Shown: piece by piece, positions 1 through 5,196 of the stretch
How positions within the stretch are numbered: the first letter of the stretch is position 1
Layout of the letters: every line of letters begins with the position of its first letter
Source: Burkholderiales bacterium
Lineage (GTDB): Bacteria > Pseudomonadota > Gammaproteobacteria > Burkholderiales > Casimicrobiaceae
Direction of reading: 5' to 3'
NCBI GenBank assembly: GCA_025354075.1
Contig: JANXNO010000313.1
Coordinates: forward strand, 1-5,496
Length of the DNA: 5,496 bases
Notes under the pieces: generated by a model
What the model was told of the DNA's origin: nothing
The model's input: only the letters and a program-made list of their open reading frames with translations
The model's database searches: none
Translations under genes and position numbers: made by a program

Positions 1-696
1 GCGCAAGTGGACTCGTCGGTAGGCGGAAAGACAGCGGTGAACCATCCGCTCGGCAAAAACATGATCGGCGCGTTCTACCAGCCGCAAGCCGTCCTGTCGG
101 ACACGGCTGCGCTCAAGAGTTTGCCGCCGCGTGAATATGCCGCAGGGCTCGCCGAGATCATCAAGCATGCGTTGATTTTTGACATCGATCATCTCGCGGA
201 ACTGGAGCGCGACGTGGCGAAACTCCAAGCCCGCCATGACGAAACGCTGGCACGTGTGATCGCGCATTCCTGTCGCATCAAAGCCGATGTCGTCAAGCGT
301 GACGAACGCGAAACGCTCGGCATTCGCGCGCTTTTGAACCTCGGGCACACCTTTGGTCACGCGATCGAAACAGAGCTGGGTTACGGCGCCTGGGTGCACG
401 GCGAAGCGGTAGCGACGGGTTGCGTACTCGCGGCGCAGTTGTCATGCGAATTGGGGTATTTGCACGCGGCGGATGTTGATCGCGCAACGCGAATCTTCGC
501 CGCATTCAATCTGCCGGTAAAACCGCCGAAAGTAGAGGCATCGAAGCTCGTGTCGCACATGCAGCGTGACAAGAAAAACGAAGGCGGCGTGGTGACGCTG
601 GTGCTGCTCAAGAGTCTCGGTGAAGCGTATCTGGATCGCTCGCAAACTTCGGCGCATTTGACGGCGTTTCTCGAAAAGCGGATCGCTGCTGCCTGA
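1..696 (+). CDS. aroB: 3-dehydroquinate synthase, C-terminal part (5' truncated by window edge)
   Basis: Second enzyme of the shikimate pathway: a cytosolic NAD+- and divalent-metal-dependent enzyme converting DAHP to 3-dehydroquinate. The reading frame is open from base 1 (GCG CAA GTG GAC...) and stops with TGA at 694-696, giving 231 residues; about 130 N-terminal residues of a roughly 360-residue protein lie outside. Fragment residues 1-28 carry the family hallmark AQVDSSVGGKTAVNHPLGKN plus the following MIGAFYQP, with the active-site Lys at 10. The three expected metal ligands are present: Glu52 in GLAEIIKH, His116 in NLGHTFGH and His133 in HGEAVATG. Lys187/188 lie in the conserved RDKKNEGG segment. 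The first ATG or GTG inside the fragment is not the true start, because conserved sequence runs off the window edge. It ends 32 bp from the stop codon of the convergent regulator; no clear hairpin plus T-tract separates them. Identity is near certain; this is the housekeeping biosynthetic enzyme rather than part of the catabolic operon. Confidence 0.97.
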   Translation, partial: AQVDSSVGGKTAVNHPLGKNMIGAFYQPQAVLSDTAALKSLPPREYAAGLAEIIKHALIFDIDHLAELERDVAKLQARHDETLARVIAHSCRIKADVVKRDERETLGIRALLNLGHTFGHAIETELGYGAWVHGEAVATGCVLAAQLSCELGYLHAADVDRATRIFAAFNLPVKPPKVEASKLVSHMQRDKKNEGGVVTLVLLKSLGEAYLDRSQTSAHLTAFLEKRIAAA

Positions 697-728
697 GATA
701 CATGTAACGTGTTCGTGCAGGAGCGGCA

Positions 729-1556
729 CTACAACTGCGCTCGTAACTGCTCCGCCGCTTCCCGCATCGCGGGCACAAAACGTTTGATTGCAGCCGTCGG
801 CGTGATCGCCGCCGTTGACATCGATATGCTCAGTGCGCCCACGACTCGGCCCGGCCCGTCCAGCAGTGGCACCGACACGCCACGCAAGCCTATTTCTAGC
901 TGGCTTTCGGTGAGCGCGTAACCCTGCTTTCGTACTTTCATTATCTCGCGCTTTAATTGCAGCTTGTCGACCACAGTGAGCGGGGTGTAGGCAATTAGCT
1001 TCACCGTGTTTAGCCACGCGTCGAGCTCCGGTTCTGGCAAAAAGCTCAGGATGAGACGACCACCGGCCAGCGTGTGCGCGGGCAATCGCGTCCCCGGTTC
1101 GATGCCAGTGGAGAGCAGTTTTGCAGCGTTGACACGGCAGATGTACACCGCCTCAAATCCTTCCAGGACGCACATATTGGTCGATTCACCGGTCGCTTCG
1201 GTCAGTTTTTGCAGCGTCGGTAACACCGTCCGCGGCAGTCGCGATGAAGCTACATAAGACTGGCCCAGTCGCATCACTTTTGGCGTTAACCAAAAGGCCT
1301 TGCCGTCCGTGGCCATATAGCCCAGCGCGGTGAGCGTCATCAGGTAGCGGCGCGCTGCGGCACGGCTCAAATCAAGTCGTTGCGCGAGCTCGCTTTGCGT
1401 CAGTTTGGGCGTACCATCCTCAAACGCGCATATCACCTCGAGGCCTTTGCGCAGGCCATCAATCATGTCTGCCCTGGACAGTCTCGACAGCTCACCCGAG
1501 ACTGAAAGTTTCAAGGCGCTGGGCGTGGGCATGATTAGGGTATTCATCGGACGCAT
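729..1556 (-). CDS. IclR-family transcriptional regulator, PcaR/PcaU/PobR type
   Basis: Predicted DNA-binding regulator of aromatic catabolism, 275 residues. A winged helix-turn-helix spans about residues 33-92: it opens with GLRKGLEVICAF, typical of PcaR/PcaU/PobR, and has a recognition helix around LSRAAARRYLMTL (63-75) followed by the wing YMATDGKAFWLTPKV. The IclR effector domain fills about 105-275, with the usual segments STNMCVLEG, GTRLPAHTLAGGRLIL (156-170) and GLRGVSVPLLD (223-233). Family members bind protocatechuate, 4-hydroxybenzoate or beta-ketoadipate and usually activate a nearby operon; which ligand is used here cannot be read from sequence. The gene is divergent from the catabolic operon, and tandem PcaR-like boxes start 25 bp upstream of the ATG, so control of that operon and autoregulation are both likely. 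The start is uncertain: ATGs at 1556, 1547 and 1532 all lack a good Shine-Dalgarno, while ATG 1466 (Met31) has an AGGG upstream but would leave almost nothing before the HTH. Stop is TAG at 731-729. Confidence 0.92.
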   Translation of the reverse strand: MRPMNTLIMPTPSALKLSVSGELSRLSRADMIDGLRKGLEVICAFEDGTPKLTQSELAQRLDLSRAAARRYLMTLTALGYMATDGKAFWLTPKVMRLGQSYVASSRLPRTVLPTLQKLTEATGESTNMCVLEGFEAVYICRVNAAKLLSTGIEPGTRLPAHTLAGGRLILSFLPEPELDAWLNTVKLIAYTPLTVVDKLQLKREIMKVRKQGYALTESQLEIGLRGVSVPLLDGPGRVVGALSISMSTAAITPTAAIKRFVPAMREAAEQLRAQL

Positions 1557-1581
1557 AGGCTTGACTCGTGATTTAGTTTAT

Positions 1582-1596
1582 GTTCTATTATCGCAC
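1582..1596 (+). promoter_or_regulatory. PcaR-like operator, box 1 (imperfect)
   Basis: GTTCTATTATCGCAC differs from box 2 at only two of 15 positions (5 and 8) and is a direct repeat of it with a 19-bp start-to-start period, close to two helical turns. It overlaps both the + strand candidate -10 TATTAT and the - strand candidate -10 GATAAT, so binding here could affect both divergent genes. The assignment rests on resemblance to box 2 and on the adjacent IclR gene. Confidence 0.72.
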
Positions 1597-1600
1597 ATAA

Positions 1601-1615
1601 GTTCGATAATCGCAC
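1601..1615 (+). promoter_or_regulatory. PcaR-like operator, box 2 (matches recalled consensus exactly)
   Basis: GTTCGATAATCGCAC is, from memory, identical to the 15-bp PcaR consensus described for Pseudomonas putida pca promoters. It is a near-perfect palindrome around its central base, with only the third and thirteenth positions breaking symmetry, as expected for a dimeric IclR protein. It contains GATAAT, a possible -10 for the operon. Its position between the divergent regulator and the catabolic genes supports a functional operator. Confidence 0.8.
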
Positions 1616-1677
1616 AAATGAGCGGTCAGTGTAGCGAAAAGCAGCATAATTTCAAGGTCAAAATTCTGATTTCCCCC

Positions 1678-2544
1678 ATGATTAACAGCGCGACTACTTC
1701 CAATCCTCTGGGTATCGACGGCATTGAATACGTCGAATACGCGACTGTCGAGCCGCAGGCGTTTGGAGCTGCACTGGAGCGGCTCGGCTTTGTCGCGGTC
1801 GCCCGCCACCGGTCTCGCGAAATCGTGTTGTATCGATCGGGCGGCATGAACATCATCGTCAATGCCGACCCCGAGGTAGCGGGCCTCAAAGACGAGGGCA
1901 ACACTGGCCCGCGTCTAAAGGCGTTCGCGTTACGTGTGCGCGATGCGGCCGCAGCCTATGCACATTGCGTTGATAAAGGCGCATGGCCCATTACGCCACG
2001 CGTCGGTGCGATGGAGCTCAATATTCCGGCAATCTCCGGCGTTGGCGACAGCGTGATTTATTTTGTGGATCGTTATCAAGAGTTCTCGAACTACGACGTT
2101 GACTTCAAAAACTTGACGACAGCAACGGACGCAAATGCATCGATAGTTGGCATGCATTTCTTCGGCATCGTGCAATCGATTGACGAGGCGCGCACCAAGG
2201 AATGGGTTGATTTTTACGAGGAACTATTTGGCTTCTCCGTACTGCCCACCGGTCAGTATTTCGGTGTGCTGCCGAAGGGCACGTTGCTCGAAAGCCCGTG
2301 CCACAAGTTCTACCTGCAACTGGTCGAACCGCCCGAGCAGGCCGCGATGCTGGCGTGGCAGGAGAAGCTGGCGCGCGTTGGCTTTGGATCGAGCGATATC
2401 CCCGCGCTGGTCAGACAATTGACCGAACGTGGCGTGCGATTTGTCGAGAGCGACAGCGTTCACACCAGTGATCGTGGTGCCGTCACCTACCTCGGTGGAA
2501 CTTCTTTTGAATTTGTCAAGAGCCACGTCGGAGCGGTAAAGTGA
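1678..2544 (+). CDS. HPPD-like VOC-fold protein, stand-alone equivalent of the QuiC1 C-terminal domain
   Basis: A 288-residue protein of the 4-hydroxyphenylpyruvate dioxygenase (HPPD)-like vicinal oxygen chelate superfamily. Residues about 12-63 (IDGIEYVEYATVEP, then GFVAVARHRSREIVL and NIIVNADP) closely resemble the start of the HPPD-like half of bipartite 3-dehydroshikimate dehydratases such as P. putida QuiC1. The second half (about 156-283) has the HPPD-type layout with GMHFFGIV and TSFEFV. Of the usual His-His-Glu metal triad, His160 and Glu278 are visible, but Arg233 (LARVGFGSSDI) aligns with the middle His, and the long loop HPPDs carry before the final Glu is missing. Oxygenase activity is therefore doubtful; a structural or accessory role is possible. 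The ATG at 1678 is chosen because similarity begins just after it; it has no clear Shine-Dalgarno (an AAGG lies about 20 bases upstream). In-frame ATG 1618 would add 20 unlikely residues, and upstream frame-open sequence overlaps the regulator. First gene of the operon; its TGA overlaps the next start. Confidence 0.82.
   Translation: MINSATTSNPLGIDGIEYVEYATVEPQAFGAALERLGFVAVARHRSREIVLYRSGGMNIIVNADPEVAGLKDEGNTGPRLKAFALRVRDAAAAYAHCVDKGAWPITPRVGAMELNIPAISGVGDSVIYFVDRYQEFSNYDVDFKNLTTATDANASIVGMHFFGIVQSIDEARTKEWVDFYEELFGFSVLPTGQYFGVLPKGTLLESPCHKFYLQLVEPPEQAAMLAWQEKLARVGFGSSDIPALVRQLTERGVRFVESDSVHTSDRGAVTYLGGTSFEFVKSHVGAVK
2530..2544 (+). promoter_or_regulatory. Ribosome binding site and GTGA start/stop overlap
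   Basis: GGAGCGGTAAAGTGA places GGAG 7 bases before a GTG start (2541-2543) whose last two bases are part of the preceding TGA stop (2542-2544). This fixes the otherwise ambiguous GTG start of the dehydrogenase and suggests translational coupling to the HPPD-like gene. Confidence 0.8.
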
Positions 2545-3386
2545 TTCCGATTTCCGGCACCACGAACGTGTTTCCGGTCATCGGCTGGCCAGTTGAGCAG
2601 GTCAAGGCACCAGCGATTTACAACGCGTATTTTGTGAAGCACGATATTGATGCTGTGTGTGTGCCAATGCGTGTTGCGCCGGAACACTACGTCGCGTTTG
2701 TACGCAGCTTGATGTCGGCACCGAATGTGGGTGGCATATGCGTGACCATTCCACACAAAGCAGCAACGGTCGGCATCGGCGACCTTGCGACGCGCGAAGC
2801 GCTGACAGCGGGTGCGGCGAACACCATTTTTCGAGACGCGCAAGGCCGCATCGTTGCCGATTTGATTGACGGCGAAGGTTTCGTTCGTGCGCTCGATATT
2901 ACCGCCGGCACAGGTGGTTTTGACTATCGAAAAAGCAGCGCGCTGATCGTCGGCTGCGGTGGTGTCGGCAGCGCGATTGCCGCGTCGCTCGCAGGACGAG
3001 GCATCTCGCGCCTGGGCCTGGTTGACGTGGATGCGAATGTGGTGAGTCGTCTTGCGTTGCGCCTCGTGACGCATTACCCATCCATCGAAATCAGCACGCA
3101 AGAAACCGACGAATCAGAATTCGACCTGCTGGTCAACGGCACACCGCTTGGCATGAATCCCGGTGACGTGGTGCCGTTCGACGTGGCGCTCGCCAAAGAC
3201 TCCGCGATCATCGCCGAATGCGGCATGAAGACGGAAATGTCGGAACTGTTGCGCGTAGCACAGGCGCGCGGACTTCGGATACAAAAGGGCAAAGAAATGT
3301 TGTTTGAGCAGGCCCCGCTGTACATGGATCGCTTCGGCTGGCCGGGCTCCACCGCTGATCAATTTCGCACGCTGGGGGTGCTGTGA
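2541..3386 (+). CDS. AroE-like shikimate/quinate-type dehydrogenase (SdhL-like subgroup)
   Basis: A 281-residue NAD(P)-dependent dehydrogenase of the shikimate dehydrogenase family; predicted to oxidise shikimate or a related hydroaromatic acid to its 3-dehydro form, the step before the dehydratase in the next gene. Substrate domain: FPVIGWPVEQVKAPAIYNAYF (11-31), catalytic Lys73 in CVTIPHK, GAANT (91-95) and catalytic Asp110 in ADLIDGEGF. Nucleotide domain: GCGGVG (138-143), then LVDVD (160-164); acids at the end of this strand favour NAD+ over NADP+. NGTPLGM (199-205) and the C-terminal KGKEMLFEQA (249-258) are also family motifs. Unusual: the paired Ser residues that bind the shikimate carboxylate in AroE (SKS/SRT) are replaced by VKA (21-23), a pattern I recall from the SdhL-type AroE homologues with uncertain substrates. 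It is unlikely to be the biosynthetic aroE. The GTG start overlaps the upstream stop; the TGA overlaps the next GTG. Confidence 0.88.
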   Translation: MIPISGTTNVFPVIGWPVEQVKAPAIYNAYFVKHDIDAVCVPMRVAPEHYVAFVRSLMSAPNVGGICVTIPHKAATVGIGDLATREALTAGAANTIFRDAQGRIVADLIDGEGFVRALDITAGTGGFDYRKSSALIVGCGGVGSAIAASLAGRGISRLGLVDVDANVVSRLALRLVTHYPSIEISTQETDESEFDLLVNGTPLGMNPGDVVPFDVALAKDSAIIAECGMKTEMSELLRVAQARGLRIQKGKEMLFEQAPLYMDRFGWPGSTADQFRTLGVL

Positions 3387-4273
3387 ATCTTGGCAATTTT
3401 TCGCTGGACACGATCACGATGGCAGGTTCGCTGGAGAGCAAGCTGGACGCTGCAGCATCGGCCGGTTTCACGCAAATTACACTGTGGGCGAAAGACCTTG
3501 TAGGTCATCCTGACGGCTACGAAGCTGCGCTCAACGAAGTGCGGTTGTCGGGCCTACGCGTGAATGCCATTCAAGTCATGCGCGACTACGAAGGGCTGTC
3601 CGGCCCGCTGCATCGATACAAAATTGAGACCGTGAAAACGATGCTCAAACTATGCGAGGCCGTCGGTGCCGAACGTTTGCTGATTTGCTCGTCGACCTCG
3701 CCCCATGCCTCCGGCAATATTGATCACATTGCGGCCGACTTGCGCAAGGTGGCGATGCTCGCCACGCCACTGGGTTTGCGGGTGGGTTTTGAGGCCTTGT
3801 CTTGGGGCAGACACGTCAATGATTTTGCGCTTTCCTGGGAAATCGTGCAGTTGGCCGATCGCGCCAATCTGGGCGTGTGCATTGATTCGTTTCACGTGCT
3901 CGCCAATTGCAGTTTGAATAGCACCAACTTCGATGCGCTGGCGACCATTCCCGGCGAACGAATAGCCTTCGTACAGCTTTCGGATTTTATGTGGAACGCG
4001 GTACGCACGCCGGAGGATCGTATCGAAACCGCGCGTCATCTGCGTGTGTTTCCGGGCGAAGGCGTACATAGCGCCGAGCTGTCGCGAATGATCCGCATGA
4101 TTGATCAGTCGGGCTATCGCGGCGACTGGAGCTTTGAAGTTTTCAACGACGATTATGTGCAGATGCCAAGCGAGACGGTAGCGTTGCGTGCGCGCGACTC
4201 GGCCATGTGGGTGGCGGCGCAAAGCGAGCGGCGCAGCCTGCCGAGGACAGTCAACAGGGCGATGCATCGCTAA
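3383..4273 (+). CDS. quiC1: 3-dehydroshikimate dehydratase-like TIM-barrel protein (equivalent of QuiC1 N-terminal half)
   Basis: A 296-residue sugar-phosphate-isomerase/AP-endonuclease-2-fold protein, predicted to dehydrate 3-dehydroshikimate to protocatechuate with a divalent metal. The sequence follows the N-terminal domain of P. putida QuiC1: SLDTITMAGSLESKLDAAAS near the start, MRDYEG (66-71), FEALSWGRHVN (136-146), CIDSFH (166-171), FVQLSD (196-201), RVFPGEG (221-227) and FEVFNDD (251-257). The four metal ligands expected for this family are all visible: Glu137, Asp168, Gln198 and Glu252, and His144 and His171 are the conserved active-site histidines. The protein ends about where the QuiC1 linker would begin, after a basic tail (SERRSLPRTVNRAMHR); the HPPD-like half is a separate gene upstream. 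The start is GTG 3383, sharing GTGA with the preceding stop, with a G-rich site GGGGG about 5 bases upstream. Alternative: another isomerase-fold lyase or epimerase, made less likely by the retained ligands and context. Confidence 0.82.
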   Translation: MNLGNFSLDTITMAGSLESKLDAAASAGFTQITLWAKDLVGHPDGYEAALNEVRLSGLRVNAIQVMRDYEGLSGPLHRYKIETVKTMLKLCEAVGAERLLICSSTSPHASGNIDHIAADLRKVAMLATPLGLRVGFEALSWGRHVNDFALSWEIVQLADRANLGVCIDSFHVLANCSLNSTNFDALATIPGERIAFVQLSDFMWNAVRTPEDRIETARHLRVFPGEGVHSAELSRMIRMIDQSGYRGDWSFEVFNDDYVQMPSETVALRARDSAMWVAAQSERRSLPRTVNRAMHR

Positions 4274-4279
4274 AACGCG

Positions 4280-4306
4280 GCAGGCAGAGCAGGCATAGCA
4301 GGGACA
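4280..4306 (+). repeat. Three imperfect 9-bp direct repeats in the 47-bp gap before livH
   Basis: GCAGGCAGA, GCAGGCATA and GCAGGGACA lie head to tail between the dehydratase stop and the permease ribosome binding site. No hairpin or T-tract accompanies them, so they do not look like a terminator. They may be chance or a slipped-strand expansion; no function is claimed. Confidence 0.5.
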
Positions 4307-4310
4307 AGAA

Positions 4311-4316
4311 AGAGGA
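4311..4316 (+). promoter_or_regulatory. Ribosome binding site that sets the livH start
   Basis: AGAGGA ends 4 bases before ATG 4321 and is the strongest Shine-Dalgarno in the window. It supports ATG 4321 over in-frame upstream starts, which would overlap the dehydratase gene and add a non-homologous polar extension. Confidence 0.75.
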
Positions 4317-4320
4317 CGGG

Positions 4321-5196
4321 ATGACAGATTTTTTGCAGCTCTTGCTGAGCGGTGTGGCCACGGGCGCCATCTACGCGATGGCTGCGCTGGGATTCACGCT
4401 GCTATGGCAAGCCGCTGGCACCATCAACTTCGCGCAGGGCGAGTTTGTCATGCTGCCGGCGTTTGCGATGTTGATTGGCATGTCCTTCGGTTTGCCGTTG
4501 TGGGCGTCGTTTATCGTCGCCGTTGCCCTGTCGATTCTGGTGCTCGGTGCGGCGTTCAAAAGCTGGATCGTTGACCCGATGCGTGGCAGTGGAGTTGTTG
4601 CCGCGGTCGTGGCAACACTGGGTCTGTCCATCGGCCTCAAGTCCTTCGTGAAGGCGAGCTACAGCGCGGAACCGCATCCCTTCCCCAGTATTTTCGGTGA
4701 TGAGGTGTTCAGGCTGGCGGGTGTTACGGTGTCTTACAGCGACGTCGGTGCGCTCGTTTTTGCCGGTCTGATGGTGCTTGGCTTGCAGATGTTTTTGAAC
4801 AAGACGATCACGGGTCGCGCGATGCAGGCCGTCGCGCAAAACACGTTCTCGGCGGAAGCTTTGGGCATCAACGTCAAGCGCATGATTTTCTACACGTTTG
4901 CGATCAACGCGATTCTGGTGGCGGTCACGGCCGTGCTCATCACGCCAACCTACCTTGCCAAATTCGACATGGGTGACAACATCGGTCTGAAAGCTTTCTT
5001 CGCGGCGATCATCGGCGGTTTTAACAATTCACGAGGCGCGTTGCTGGGCGGAATTCTGGTGGGCGTGCTCGAAAATCTTGCCGGTGCTTATCTGACTCCG
5101 GCTTACAAAGATGGCGTTGCACTGGTGTTGTTTTTGGCGGTGATTCTGCTCAAACCCGACGGGCTGTTAGGCACCCCGCAGGAGCGGAAAGTATGA
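4321..5196 (+). CDS. livH: Branched-chain-type ABC transporter permease, LivH family
   Basis: A 291-residue inner-membrane permease of the LivH (HAAT) family, one of two membrane subunits of an ABC importer. Family marks are the N-terminal LLLSGVATGAIYAMAALGFT (7-26), TINFAQGEFVMLPAF (34-48), the cytoplasmic coupling loop TGRAMQAVAQNTFSAEALGI (164-183), the glycine-rich AIIGGFNNSRGALLGG (229-244) and the end VILLKPDGLLG (274-284). About eight hydrophobic segments can be seen, roughly at 5-28, 42-57, 60-80, 92-110, 141-160, 188-208, 225-251 and 264-277. Length is normal for the family. Members carry branched-chain amino acids but also aromatic acids, amides and urea; linkage to a hydroaromatic-acid pathway suggests quinate, shikimate or protocatechuate as cargo, which is inference. 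It follows the dehydratase after 47 bp with its own strong ribosome binding site, and its TGA overlaps the ATG of the livM-type gene. Confidence 0.93.
   Translation: MTDFLQLLLSGVATGAIYAMAALGFTLLWQAAGTINFAQGEFVMLPAFAMLIGMSFGLPLWASFIVAVALSILVLGAAFKSWIVDPMRGSGVVAAVVATLGLSIGLKSFVKASYSAEPHPFPSIFGDEVFRLAGVTVSYSDVGALVFAGLMVLGLQMFLNKTITGRAMQAVAQNTFSAEALGINVKRMIFYTFAINAILVAVTAVLITPTYLAKFDMGDNIGLKAFFAAIIGGFNNSRGALLGGILVGVLENLAGAYLTPAYKDGVALVLFLAVILLKPDGLLGTPQERKV

Larger units (their letters stand above)
1557..1677. promoter_or_regulatory. Divergent control region between the regulator and the catabolic operon
   Basis: This 121-bp AT-rich stretch separates the two divergent start codons and holds both tandem PcaR-like boxes. 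Two + strand promoters can be drawn. In the first, -35 is TTGACT (1561-1566) and -10 is TATTAT (1586-1591); the 19-bp spacer is long and the -10 lies inside box 1. In the second, -10 is GATAAT (1605-1610), with a poor -35 GTTCTA (1582-1587) at 17 bp, so boxes 1 and 2 cover -35 and -10. The second resembles the arrangement described for PcaR-activated promoters in Pseudomonas putida. On the - strand, GATAAT (1592-1587) inside box 1 could serve the regulator gene. The 1616-1677 part would be a leader of about 60 bases with no clear hairpin and no good ribosome binding site. No transcription start can be assigned from sequence alone. Confidence 0.7.

Noticed and set aside
697..731. Possible bidirectional terminator between the convergent aroB and regulator genes (GTGC...GCAC, about 716-729).
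   Set aside because: The stem is only about 4 bp and no T-tract follows on either strand, so it is not a convincing intrinsic terminator.
442..1017. Long - strand open frame of 191 codons across the end of aroB and the end of the regulator.
   Set aside because: The product is rich in Arg, His and Cys, has no recognisable domain, and conflicts with two well-supported genes.
1405..1677. Extended N-terminus for the HPPD-like protein, in an open frame running back into the regulator gene.
   Set aside because: It overlaps about 150 bp of the divergent regulator and the operator boxes, and encodes nothing resembling the family; it is the antisense shadow of the regulator.
1678..2544. Calling this gene a true 4-hydroxyphenylpyruvate dioxygenase (hpd).
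   Set aside because: One metal ligand position appears to be Arg, the C-terminal module is shortened, and the neighbours point to hydroaromatic rather than tyrosine catabolism.
2487..3101. Long - strand open frame of 204 codons opposite the dehydrogenase.
   Set aside because: Antisense shadow of a clear family member; no recognisable domain and no ribosome binding site seen.
3650..4267. Long - strand open frame of 205 codons opposite the dehydratase-like gene.
   Set aside because: Composition is typical of an antisense frame (rich in Arg and His), with no domain and conflict with a conserved TIM-barrel gene.
4207..4320. Upstream in-frame start for the livH-type permease.
   Set aside because: It would overlap the dehydratase gene and add a polar extension absent from the family; ATG 4321 has a strong ribosome binding site and begins the conserved sequence.
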